NCBI GenBank assembly: GCA_014190895.1 | Contig: BJGV01000005.1 | Span: 1-63,795 of the forward strand | Reading direction: 5' to 3' | DNA: 63,795 nucleotides | Source of the DNA: Nitrosomonadaceae bacterium | GTDB lineage: Bacteria; Pseudomonadota; Gammaproteobacteria; Burkholderiales; Nitrosomonadaceae | Shown: in pieces, positions 17,343 through 25,634 of the stretch | Position numbering within the stretch: the stretch's first letter is position 1 | How the letters are laid out: every line of letters starts with the position of its first letter | Made by a program: the position numbers and the translations under genes | The notes under the pieces: model-generated | Told to the model about the DNA's origin: nothing | Seen by the model: only the letters and a program-made list of their open reading frames with translations | The model's database searches: none

Positions 17343-17972
17343 TTAATGTCCTTGTAGCACGAAGTTAAAAGGTTGTAATGCAACAGCTCTAACTCGCTGC
17401 CCGTTACGTATAGATGGATTACAACGCCAAGTTTTTACTGTGATGAGAGCTACGTCATCAAGACGCTTATAATTACTGCTTTCTATCACTTGCGCATTAC
17501 TCACGCGACCATCTTCATCTAATTCTACTCGTAAGAGTAATTTACCTTCTTCACCAAGACGACGCGAGAGTGGCGGATAAGACGGTGATACCCATTCTGG
17601 GCATGTAACCGATAACTCTGTAGGTAATGTTATTTGTCCAATTGGTGCGGGTTTCAAAGCAACCGCCTCTACTGCCACAGATGGGGGTAAGGATGGTACA
17701 ACTGTCTCTGTCTCAGATAACACTGGCTCTTTGACAACTAATTGCGGTAACTCTAATTTCTTTACTAATCTCGGTTTGATTGGTAACAATGGCGTGACGA
17801 GGGTCTTAATCTCTTCCACTTTGGGTGGAGTCACGAAGCTAACAAATAACGTTACCATGTCCTCTGGGGGGGGAATTAACCGTTGATTCCATAAAACATA
17901 AAGAAACCCCCCATGAATTACAAGAACAAATAATAGATTTACTAAAGACGTATTATTCCTTTTCATTATCAT
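17343..17972 (-). CDS. tonB: TonB family energy-transducing protein
   Basis: A 209-residue TonB. An N-terminal membrane anchor (about residues 10-28) is followed by a Pro/Val/Glu-rich periplasmic linker. The C-terminal TonB domain has the family segment SPSYPPLSRRLGEEGKLLLR and ends with ITVKTWRCNPSIRNG...FNF. It is second in the operon, four bases after the thioredoxin-like gene and four before exbB. A run of eight C on the coding strand (17866-17873) encodes the PPP just after the anchor and is a potential slippage site. No TonB-dependent receptor gene is in this window. Confidence 0.9.
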   Translation of the reverse strand: MIMKRNNTSLVNLLFVLVIHGGFLYVLWNQRLIPPPEDMVTLFVSFVTPPKVEEIKTLVTPLLPIKPRLVKKLELPQLVVKEPVLSETETVVPSLPPSVAVEAVALKPAPIGQITLPTELSVTCPEWVSPSYPPLSRRLGEEGKLLLRVELDEDGRVSNAQVIESSNYKRLDDVALITVKTWRCNPSIRNGQRVRAVALQPFNFVLQGH

Positions 17973-17976
17973 ATAC

Positions 17977-18471
17977 TTAATGATCTTCTGAATTAAATTT
18001 TACATTATGAGTTAACCACTCCTCTATAAACTTCTGCTCAATCAACCCAGTCTTAATTTTACGTTGATGAGTTTGGTCATAAAAATGTGTACGCGGTATC
18101 TCACCATACCAATAGCGATCAATCTCAGAGCGTAAACGTTCTGGCACGCTGTCTGCAAAGACCCATTGCTCGACTTGGCTCATTCCATAACTCTCTACCA
18201 AAGATGCAAGTTGGGATGCATCATTTAACGTATCAGTTGCGACTAAGACTGTATCTAATTTATGATGGCGATCCATGATCCTACTCAACATTCGCAATTC
18301 AGTTGGGCAATACTGGCAATCTAATGACCAAAAAACAAGTATAAATGGCTTGCCTTCACGAGCAGCAAGAATTTTAGCCAAACTCCCAGGAACAAAGGGA
18401 CGGACGTCTCCCGTTGCTCCAATAGCAACTGAGGAGAACAACAACAATATTAGAAATATGCAACGCAACAT
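17977..18471 (-). CDS. Periplasmic thioredoxin-like protein (TlpA/redoxin type)
   Basis: A 164-residue protein with a signal peptide (hydrophobic residues 4-17, likely cut near Ala-19) and a thioredoxin fold. The redox pair is C52-Q-Y-C55, after the strand FILVFWSLD, and a probable cis-proline lies in EIPRTHF near residue 129. It probably reduces or shuttles disulfides in the periplasm. It is the first gene of a tight operon with tonB-exbB-exbD, so it may serve a component of that import system. The role is inferred from context. The upstream palindrome at 18490-18503 may be an operator. Confidence 0.78.
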   Translation of the reverse strand: MLRCIFLILLLFSSVAIGATGDVRPFVPGSLAKILAAREGKPFILVFWSLDCQYCPTELRMLSRIMDRHHKLDTVLVATDTLNDASQLASLVESYGMSQVEQWVFADSVPERLRSEIDRYWYGEIPRTHFYDQTHQRKIKTGLIEQKFIEEWLTHNVKFNSEDH

Positions 18472-18489
18472 TAGTTCACTCTAAAAACA

Positions 18490-18503
18490 AAAATACGTAT
18501 TTT
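18490..18503. promoter_or_regulatory. Perfect 14-bp palindrome upstream of the tonB operon
   Basis: AAAATACGTATTTT lies 19 bases upstream of the first start codon of the thioredoxin-like/tonB/exbBD operon. A symmetric site in that position could bind a dimeric regulator, but it is AT-rich and not a clear Fur box, so it may be chance. Confidence 0.25.
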
Positions 18504-18713
18504 ATCAAGTACATACCTATTACTAAAAATCATTCAATACGTTAGTTACAAACCCATGGCAAGGTAAGAATTTTAATTTTTTACTCAATTTTTTGATTTA
18601 CTTGCTTCCCATTGAGCGGATAAACTGCAAAAATGAATGCACTGGATATTATTTTTTCCAATAAACATAATTAATAATGAGTCTCATGTAGTTTCTCATA
18701 TATTACCACTTAA

Positions 18714-19148
18714 ATGAATCACTTCAAAGAAATAGAGATCTCTGTACCCACTCTCCGCCGACGTTTGCTCAGCATGGTCTACGAATTATTGCTCTTGATT
18801 GCAGTCCTGTTTATTTGTAGCCTTATCTTTCATTTGATATTTCGTGATACAGACTCGTCTTTATTTAAACCAGTGTTTCAATTTTACTTACTAAGCATTA
18901 CTGGTATCTATTTCTCATGGTTCTGGACTCATGGTGGACAAACTTTAGCAATGCAAACTTGGAAATTACAGATTATTAGCATTGATGGGGGAGAAATTGG
19001 AGCAAAAAAGGCAATCTACCGTTACCTATTTGCATTAATAAGTATCTTTTTACTTGGTTGTGGAATACTTTGGGCTTTATACGATCGTGACCGTCAATTC
19101 ATGCATGACAGATTGGCGGGTACTAGAATCATCAATGTCAAAGAATAA
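18714..19148 (+). CDS. RDD family membrane protein
   Basis: A 144-residue inner-membrane protein. Three hydrophobic helices are visible, at about residues 22-45, 56-75 and 104-125. RDD-type features are PTLRRRLLSMVYELLLLI at the start, GGQTLAMQTWKLQII in the middle and LYDRDRQFMHDRLAGTRI at the end. Some RDD proteins have been linked to sodium transport; most have no known function. It sits alone between the divergent tonB operon and the convergent tldD gene. Confidence 0.85.
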   Translation: MNHFKEIEISVPTLRRRLLSMVYELLLLIAVLFICSLIFHLIFRDTDSSLFKPVFQFYLLSITGIYFSWFWTHGGQTLAMQTWKLQIISIDGGEIGAKKAIYRYLFALISIFLLGCGILWALYDRDRQFMHDRLAGTRIINVKE

Positions 19149-19196
19149 AATATAAACCTAAAGTGAGTAGCATTAAGTCTGAAACAGATATCTATA

Positions 19197-20657
19197 CTAA
19201 ACAGTTCCACCTACCGTTAGGCCATCTATTCTTAGCGTCGGCTGACCTACCCCTACCGGTACACTCTGACCTTCCTTGCCACATGTACCAACACCTGGAT
19301 CAAGGGACATATCATCACCTATCATAACAACACGCGTTAATACATCGGGACCATTACCAATCAAAGTCGCACCTTTTACTGGATAAGAAATCTTACCATT
19401 TTCTATCATATAAGCTTCTGCAGCAGAAAAAACAAACTTTCCGCTAGTAATATCCACTTGTCCGCCGCCAAAATTCACTGCATACAGGCCATGTTTAACT
19501 GAAGCAATAATCTCTTGTGGACTATTTCTTCCATTCAGCATATAGGTATTGGTCATACGCGGCATAGGAATATGAGCAAACGATTCACGTCTACCATTGC
19601 CCGTAATAGCAGCGCCCATGAGTCGCGCATTCAGATTATCTTGTAGATAGCCTTTGAGAATGCCATTTTCGATTAGTACGTTACATTGAGTTGCATTGCC
19701 CTCATCGTCGATATTTAAGGAACCACGTCGCTGAGGAATTGTTCCATCATCCACTACAGTTACACCAACAGCAGCAACACGTTCACCAATACGCCCAGAA
19801 AATACAGAACTCCCTTTGCGATTAAAATCTCCTTCCAATCCATGACCAATAGCTTCATGCAGCAGTATCCCTGGCCAACCAGCACCTAGTACTACCGTCA
19901 TAGCTCCAGCAGGAGTCGGCTTTGCATCTAAGTTAACAAGTGCCTGGTGTACCGCTTTCTCGGCGTAATCACGTAATACACTATCGGTAAAATAACTGTA
20001 ATCAAAACGTCCACCGCCACCTGAGATGCCTTGTTCACGATGTCCGTTATCCTCGACAAGAACTTGCAACGAGACTCGTACCAAAGGTCGTATATCTGCC
20101 GCCATAAGACCATCACTACGCGCTACCAAAATCACCTCGTACTCTCCGGTGAGAGAAACCATAACCTGAATCACTCGTTTATCAATTGTACGAGCATACC
20201 TCTCAATCTTTTCTAACAAAGCTATTTTCTCTATGTCTTCTAGACTCGTAATTGGATCTTTAGGACGGTAAAGTTCATATCCTTTACTGCGTCTAATTGC
20301 CTGTACGGAATGATTTCCTCCTTGTCTAGCAATAGCTCGTGTTGCCTGTACAGTTGAATTAAGGGCGGACATACTGATATCATCGGAGTAAGCAAAAGCT
20401 GTCTTCTCTCCACTTACTGCACGTACGCCGACTCCTTGATCGATACTGAAACTACCAGACTTTACGATACCTTCTTCAAGAGTCCAACTCTCTGCACGAG
20501 AGTACTGAAAATAAAGATCGGCATAATCTACATGGTGCGTCAGTATTTGACTAAATACTGACTGCAATTTTGTTACATTTATATCATACGGCATCAGCAA
20601 GCAACGATCCGCCACAATAAAGGGATCGTCAGACTCAATCATGGAGTTTTTAATCAT
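19197..20657 (-). CDS. tldD: Metalloprotease TldD
   Basis: Catalytic subunit of the TldD/PmbA protease. The zinc motif HEAIGH lies in [18 protein letters not shown], with further ligands expected in the C-terminal half. IDDEGNATQ and the ending [16 protein letters not shown] are family features. The length from ATG 20657 is 486 residues. The frame is open to a TTG at 20666, and a second ATG at 20642 would also give a normal-sized protein. None has a convincing ribosome-binding site, so the start is uncertain by a few codons. It follows the nitrilase-like gene, 40-50 bases away, on the same strand; that gene follows yhdP. The yhdP-nit-tldD order is well known in proteobacteria. Confidence 0.93.
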   Translation of the reverse strand: MIKNSMIESDDPFIVADRCLLMPYDINVTKLQSVFSQILTHHVDYADLYFQYSRAESWTLEEGIVKSGSFSIDQGVGVRAVSGEKTAFAYSDDISMSALNSTVQATRAIARQGGNHSVQAIRRSKGYELYRPKDPITSLEDIEKIALLEKIERYARTIDKRVIQVMVSLTGEYEVILVARSDGLMAADIRPLVRVSLQVLVEDNGHREQGISGGGGRFDYSYFTDSVLRDYAEKAVHQALVNLDAKPTPAGAMTVVLGAGWPGILLHEAIGHGLEGDFNRKGSSVFSGRIGERVAAVGVTVVDDGTIPQRRGSLNIDDEGNATQCNVLIENGILKGYLQDNLNARLMGAAITGNGRRESFAHIPMPRMTNTYMLNGRNSPQEIIASVKHGLYAVNFGGGQVDITSGKFVFSAAEAYMIENGKISYPVKGATLIGNGPDVLTRVVMIGDDMSLDPGVGTCGKEGQSVPVGVGQPTLRIDGLTVGGTV

Positions 20658-20705
20658 GTGGTTCAATTTAACTATCTAGTAAGTAGTGCTATCAATATAA
20701 ATAAT

Positions 20706-21548
20706 TTAACGGCGATACAAAATGCGGTGGTTCAATGCAGGTAAACTATTACGTAAATTCAGCTGATGCCTTGGTTTAATATTTGCAATTACCGCTCCTG
20801 GTCCGCTTAATAAACGATTAATCACCACTCCCCAGGGATCGACGATCATACTATCACCGTAAGTTTCACGACCATTAATATGAAAACCGTTTTGAGCAGG
20901 TGCAATTACATACGCCAAATTCTCAATGGCACGAGCACGAATTAATATCTCCCAATGAGCCTTACCAGTTGTTTTTGTAAAAGCGGCAGGCGCAAGAATT
21001 ATGTCCACTTTTCCCATTGAGCGATAAAGTTCTGGAAAACGTAAATCGTAACAAATAGAGAGGCCGATGCGGCCAAATGGTGATTCTATTACAACTACTT
21101 CGTCACCTGCTTCAATGGTTTCCTCCTCAGTATACAACTCGTCACCAAGATCAAGATTAAATAAGTGCATTTTGTCATAACGTGCAACCTGCTGGCCCTT
21201 ATTATCGTACACCAAGCAACTATTTCTTACTTTATTTGATTTGGATGATGCAAGTGGCACAGAGCCGCCCACAAGCCAGATGCCAAAATGCTTAGCGGTC
21301 TCTTTTAAAAATTCTTGAATTGGTCCGCTACCATCTTGTTCACACACTGCCACTTTGTCAGTATCTTTCATGCCCATAATACAAAAATATTCGGGCAGCA
21401 CTACTAACTGCGCTCCTTGGGACGCCGCTATCTCTACTAGTCTCCCGGCCTCTCTTAAATTAACCGCGACACTAGGTCCAGACAACATCTGAATTGCGGC
21501 AACATAAAATTCGCTGTCAGGCTTGTCGTCAGTATTGAGTTTGATCAA
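20706..21548 (-). CDS. Carbon-nitrogen hydrolase (Nit1-like, deaminated glutathione amidase type)
   Basis: Nitrilase-superfamily amidase of 280 residues with the catalytic triad in place: Glu in VVLPEYFCIMG, Lys in RYDKMHLFNLD and Cys in LSICYDLRFPEL. Members next to tldD and yhdP in proteobacteria resemble the Nit1 repair enzyme that hydrolyses deaminated glutathione. This is inferred from similarity and context. The start codon appears to be TTG (21548), with a GGG stretch about ten bases upstream; no ATG exists before the conserved AAIQM segment. It lies 20 bases downstream of yhdP. Confidence 0.86.
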   Translation of the reverse strand: MIKLNTDDKPDSEFYVAAIQMLSGPSVAVNLREAGRLVEIAASQGAQLVVLPEYFCIMGMKDTDKVAVCEQDGSGPIQEFLKETAKHFGIWLVGGSVPLASSKSNKVRNSCLVYDNKGQQVARYDKMHLFNLDLGDELYTEEETIEAGDEVVVIESPFGRIGLSICYDLRFPELYRSMGKVDIILAPAAFTKTTGKAHWEILIRARAIENLAYVIAPAQNGFHINGRETYGDSMIVDPWGVVINRLLSGPGAVIANIKPRHQLNLRNSLPALNHRILYRR

Positions 21549-21568
21549 AGCTTCTAACCCTATAGATA

Positions 21569-24500
21569 TTATTCTGGGCCATTAGATTTTTCCTCTTTGG
21601 AGCCCAGTTTAGTGATAATTGGGTCTGCCCAAGAACCACTAATATTGTACTCATTAGAAAGAATTGAATTCTCAAGTGCTTTATTTTTTATTATAGATTC
21701 TATAACAGTAGCAACTCCTACAATTGGAGCAACTAATCCCAATGAAGGGGTGACTGTAATGTGAAGTTTCTGGGTTTCTTTTAGCAGATCTATTTGCCCA
21801 TTCATAACAACTTCTGCAGCAGGTCCCTTGATTTTAACATTATTAGTACTTGCCACACCGTAAGCTATATTGAAATCGCCAGAAAATTCATCGAAAGCAA
21901 AACCAGCACTAAAAACATCACGGAAATCTAATAGCATTCTTCGCGGCAATGATCGCAAATCAAAAATACCGAACAATTTACTAATTCCTAGCTCAAATTT
22001 TGGAAACTGTCCTCCTTGAGCTTCTAATTTAATATTCCCAGACAAGGTTTCGTAATCAATGGATTGCGGTACACCAGACCACGACAATATCCCCTCAATC
22101 TTGCCTCTACCACGCTTCACTCGATTAAAATTATTAAAACGTGCTAAGAGTGCATGAATATCACTTGTTTCTAGCTTCACATCTAATTGAACGCGAGGAG
22201 GCGCCGCGCTACTCTGCCATGTCCCATGAGCCATGAACAAGCTCTCTGGACTGGTAATACGCAACTTTTTTATATACCAATCTTGTTCTCGCTGATCTGC
22301 GATTAATTCAAATTCACCTAATTTTTCTCCTTTTAGGATGAAATCCTCTGCTATGACATCAAGCGCTGGCAAGTCTTTGTCTTTTTCTTGCACTCTCTCT
22401 ACAATGTTTGGGTTTTTTGGGTAGAAAGAAGGCATGCTTAATTTCTTCAATCGCATCACTATTTTTCCGTTACCACTAGATTGCCAAACAACATTACCAT
22501 TCATTTCTTCGCTTATAACATCAGAGCGCCATTCGCTGTCAATTCTATTAGCATTTAATATAAACTTATTGAAGCGTCTGCCCAGAAAATCAAATGTGCC
22601 AACCTGAAGATTAATTGTCTCGAGATTCGGATAAGATCCTATTTTCTTGTTATTTTTATTAAACAAATCAAGCCATTGATCTACTTCTAGGGTTGGCAAT
22701 GAACCGGTTAATGATAAATTCCCAGGTGATGAAGAAAGGATTGAATTAGGGCTTATTTGATTGTTACTCACAGAAAGTGCATTGCTAGTGTCTCTAGAAT
22801 GCATAATCCTTAGAGATACTAGTTTACCGTAACTGAGATCCAGCTCATTATGATTGGAATTCAAAAAATTCCAATTCAAACGGAATGGCGCAATGTTTGC
22901 AATTGTCTTATAAAAAGGCGCCGGTAAATGAGAAACAATGCCATCTAATGATGACGCAATCATTATATTTTTTACTCCATTGTTAATATGAATGATTGCG
23001 CTCCAATTAGTTTTCCCATATAAATAATCTAACCACACTTTTTCGGTTTCTGATAACCCATCCCATTTATTTTTTTTGAGTGCATCGAAATCAATCTTAC
23101 CAATTACATTAATATATGAATCGCCAAGTTTTGAGGTAGTAGAATCAATAGTCGCTGGTCCGCCCATAATCTGGGCACTAATATTTTCTGTCTTTATGGT
23201 AGATTCCGTAAATTTTAGCATCCCATTTACTTTCTTTAAATTAGGGAGATTCTGATTAAAATTAATTTCATTATCAATAAACCGATAACTAGCAGTTAAT
23301 TTCTGGTTCTTGGAATTCTGTAGAGGGATGGTAGATTTAAAGAGTAACTCTCCATTTCCAGTGGCGCCAATATTACCGATAATTTTGGAAATATACTCAT
23401 TCATCCTAGTATTTCTGGAGAGCTCTATAAATTCTTTAGTGGGTCCAGTAATCTTTCCTTGAGTCTCTAAAATTACATTACGCGCAGTTACGTCAGCAAT
23501 CTTTAATTCCATATTTTCTATCTTGGTGCCAAGAGTATTCGCCTGTAAATTACTCATTTCTAGATGGTTACCATAGAATAGTAAATTAGTTGAGATATTC
23601 TCTATTCTTGGCCACCCCGGAATATGATCCAACACTACCCCTGATACTCTCGTATCTATCTGGAAAATGCCTTGAGTATCTTTATTAAAAGGAAAGGATG
23701 CTAAATTACCTTTAATATGCAACTGTACGCCGCCAAGCTCTCCTGACACAATCGATTTATCAAGCCAGTTATATAGGGATTTTCTTGTTATTAATGGGAT
23801 TTGGTGCAGTGCATAATGTGCATCTATGTGCGTCATATCACCCACTAAATCAAGCACACCTGGACTATTATGCTCAGTAAGATAAGTGCCGTGAATATTT
23901 CCAGTTACATAGTTACTCTTAAAAGAGATATCGCTAAACTTAAATTCAATTTCATCTTTATCGATCAATAAGTTCCAATTAATTTGACCAGTAAGTTTAT
24001 CTAGCAGCAATACTTCATGGAAAAAATTAGGTAATTCTACGCTAAAATTTTTAGAGTCAAGGTTTAATACACCAGCTCTATCTGAAAAATCTAAACGCCC
24101 GCTAATACCGCTGAATGTGGGTATTCCTTTGAGTTTTTGTACACCTAAGTTAGAGAACTCTCCTCTAATATTTAAAGATTCAGATACCGATTGATCCCCG
24201 TTCCATTCTGCTAACACATCACGAATTTCTCCATTAAGAATTACTCCATTTAATTGCTTCTGAAATATTTTATTTACAGGAAGATACTGAACTAATTTCT
24301 CTATCATTCCAAGATTTAACTGATCGGCATTTAATTTCCAGGTATTAAACGTATTATTCCCAGATAATGGTGCTTGCAGTAAGAAATCTAATGACTGCCA
24401 CGTATGTTCTCCAAGCATGGCAATCTCTAATTGCTTAGCAAAGAATTTAGCACCTTGGTTTGTATTATTATCTTCTTTCTTCCATCCTACTCTGCCATGC

Positions 24501-25423
24501 AAGTGAATTAAATTTAGTTCTGGTAGATCTTGTGCTAAATGCATTCCGACATCTTGTAAACCTAAATCTGCCGTCAGATTCTCCATGTGTCCATCTTCCA
24601 TTCCAATCCATATGCGAAGAGATCCTATCCCACGATTAAATCTAATTGCTTCCGGAAATGGCAACCATGTTTGCCAAAGAAAAACATTAGTGTGGTTAGA
24701 TTGTACAGATAATCTTCCGTGCCATTGGTCAAAAGTATCCAGAGATATCCCGGAAAAATTGCCGTGGAAACTTAAAGGTGCGGAAAGTTCAGAAGGGGGG
24801 GTGGCGTCTATACTAAACTCATGCTGATCGCCATAATTTTTTAAATTCAGAGTGACTTCTTTAAACTCTAACAATGGTGCCCGAAGTTGTTCATCCTGCC
24901 AATAAATATTGGCATTATCAACAGCAACCTCTCGTTGACGCAATAACCAGTCAAGAAAATTGTTGCTCGCCTCAGTCTTGTCTTTATTAAGAGTGATGCC
25001 GGCTAGATATATCGTTCCTAAAGAATCACGACGAACAATAGCGTTAGGTTGGTTTATTTTAATTTTATTAAAATATAATTCGCCATACAATAACGAAAAC
25101 CAAGAAAGTGTGCCGTCTACCTTATTCAGTAATAGAACAGGTACATTCTCTTTGTCATACACTTGCACGGTACCCATTGTGAAATGAGGATGTAATTCAT
25201 CCCAATCCGCGCTCATTTGACCTATAGTTACGCGTTGACCGGAAGCTTGGGTAATAGCGAACGCAATATCTTCACGGTAGCGCTCAACGTCAGGTAGTAG
25301 CCAGTAACGTAATATCAACAACGAAAGAGATGTGCATACTACTATAGCGAGCAACAAAGGTATCAATAGGCGGGACAAGAAGCCGCCGTATCTTACAAGA
25401 AGTGAGGTAATTGAAAAGTTCAA
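21569..25423 (-). CDS. yhdP: YhdP family protein (AsmA/TamB-like phospholipid transporter)
   Basis: A very large (1284 aa) envelope protein with one N-terminal transmembrane anchor (about residues 15-38) and a long beta-rich periplasmic region. YhdP, TamB and YdbH are thought to bridge the membranes and move phospholipids to the outer membrane. Recognisable features are VTIGQMSADWDELHPHFTMG near residue 50 and the C-terminal GGQFPKFELGISKLFGIFDL followed by LPRRMLLDFRDVF and a GFAFDEFSGDF segment. The start is a TTG at 25423, because no ATG precedes the anchor. First gene of yhdP-nit-tldD; diverges from glnE across 211 bases. Confidence 0.9.
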   Translation of the reverse strand: MNFSITSLLVRYGGFLSRLLIPLLLAIVVCTSLSLLILRYWLLPDVERYREDIAFAITQASGQRVTIGQMSADWDELHPHFTMGTVQVYDKENVPVLLLNKVDGTLSWFSLLYGELYFNKIKINQPNAIVRRDSLGTIYLAGITLNKDKTEASNNFLDWLLRQREVAVDNANIYWQDEQLRAPLLEFKEVTLNLKNYGDQHEFSIDATPPSELSAPLSFHGNFSGISLDTFDQWHGRLSVQSNHTNVFLWQTWLPFPEAIRFNRGIGSLRIWIGMEDGHMENLTADLGLQDVGMHLAQDLPELNLIHLHGRVGWKKEDNNTNQGAKFFAKQLEIAMLGEHTWQSLDFLLQAPLSGNNTFNTWKLNADQLNLGMIEKLVQYLPVNKIFQKQLNGVILNGEIRDVLAEWNGDQSVSESLNIRGEFSNLGVQKLKGIPTFSGISGRLDFSDRAGVLNLDSKNFSVELPNFFHEVLLLDKLTGQINWNLLIDKDEIEFKFSDISFKSNYVTGNIHGTYLTEHNSPGVLDLVGDMTHIDAHYALHQIPLITRKSLYNWLDKSIVSGELGGVQLHIKGNLASFPFNKDTQGIFQIDTRVSGVVLDHIPGWPRIENISTNLLFYGNHLEMSNLQANTLGTKIENMELKIADVTARNVILETQGKITGPTKEFIELSRNTRMNEYISKIIGNIGATGNGELLFKSTIPLQNSKNQKLTASYRFIDNEINFNQNLPNLKKVNGMLKFTESTIKTENISAQIMGGPATIDSTTSKLGDSYINVIGKIDFDALKKNKWDGLSETEKVWLDYLYGKTNWSAIIHINNGVKNIMIASSLDGIVSHLPAPFYKTIANIAPFRLNWNFLNSNHNELDLSYGKLVSLRIMHSRDTSNALSVSNNQISPNSILSSSPGNLSLTGSLPTLEVDQWLDLFNKNNKKIGSYPNLETINLQVGTFDFLGRRFNKFILNANRIDSEWRSDVISEEMNGNVVWQSSGNGKIVMRLKKLSMPSFYPKNPNIVERVQEKDKDLPALDVIAEDFILKGEKLGEFELIADQREQDWYIKKLRITSPESLFMAHGTWQSSAAPPRVQLDVKLETSDIHALLARFNNFNRVKRGRGKIEGILSWSGVPQSIDYETLSGNIKLEAQGGQFPKFELGISKLFGIFDLRSLPRRMLLDFRDVFSAGFAFDEFSGDFNIAYGVASTNNVKIKGPAAEVVMNGQIDLLKETQKLHITVTPSLGLVAPIVGVATVIESIIKNKALENSILSNEYNISGSWADPIITKLGSKEEKSNGPE

Positions 25424-25515
25424 TAAATAATTCCAGTTTCACTACCTAATACACTCTATCCTGCTTTAATAGGATAGAACTGAGTATACTTTCAGAATCC
25501 AGCTTTTCAATGGTA

Positions 25516-25531
25516 AATTACAATTGTAATT
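25516..25531. repeat. Perfect 16-bp palindrome between yhdP and glnE
   Basis: AATTACAATTGTAATT lies in the 211-bp divergent region. A second inverted repeat, TCTATCCT...AGGATAGA, is at about 25452-25475. Either could be regulatory for the divergent pair. Given the AT-richness, chance is also plausible. Confidence 0.25.
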
Positions 25532-25634
25532 GAGATTTAATATGATTATCTTCATACAGTCTCCGAAAAGTGCTACTAGGTGCGCTAAAAATAATTAATT
25601 ACTCTAAATTTATTGTAACCCTGAATCCTCAGTT

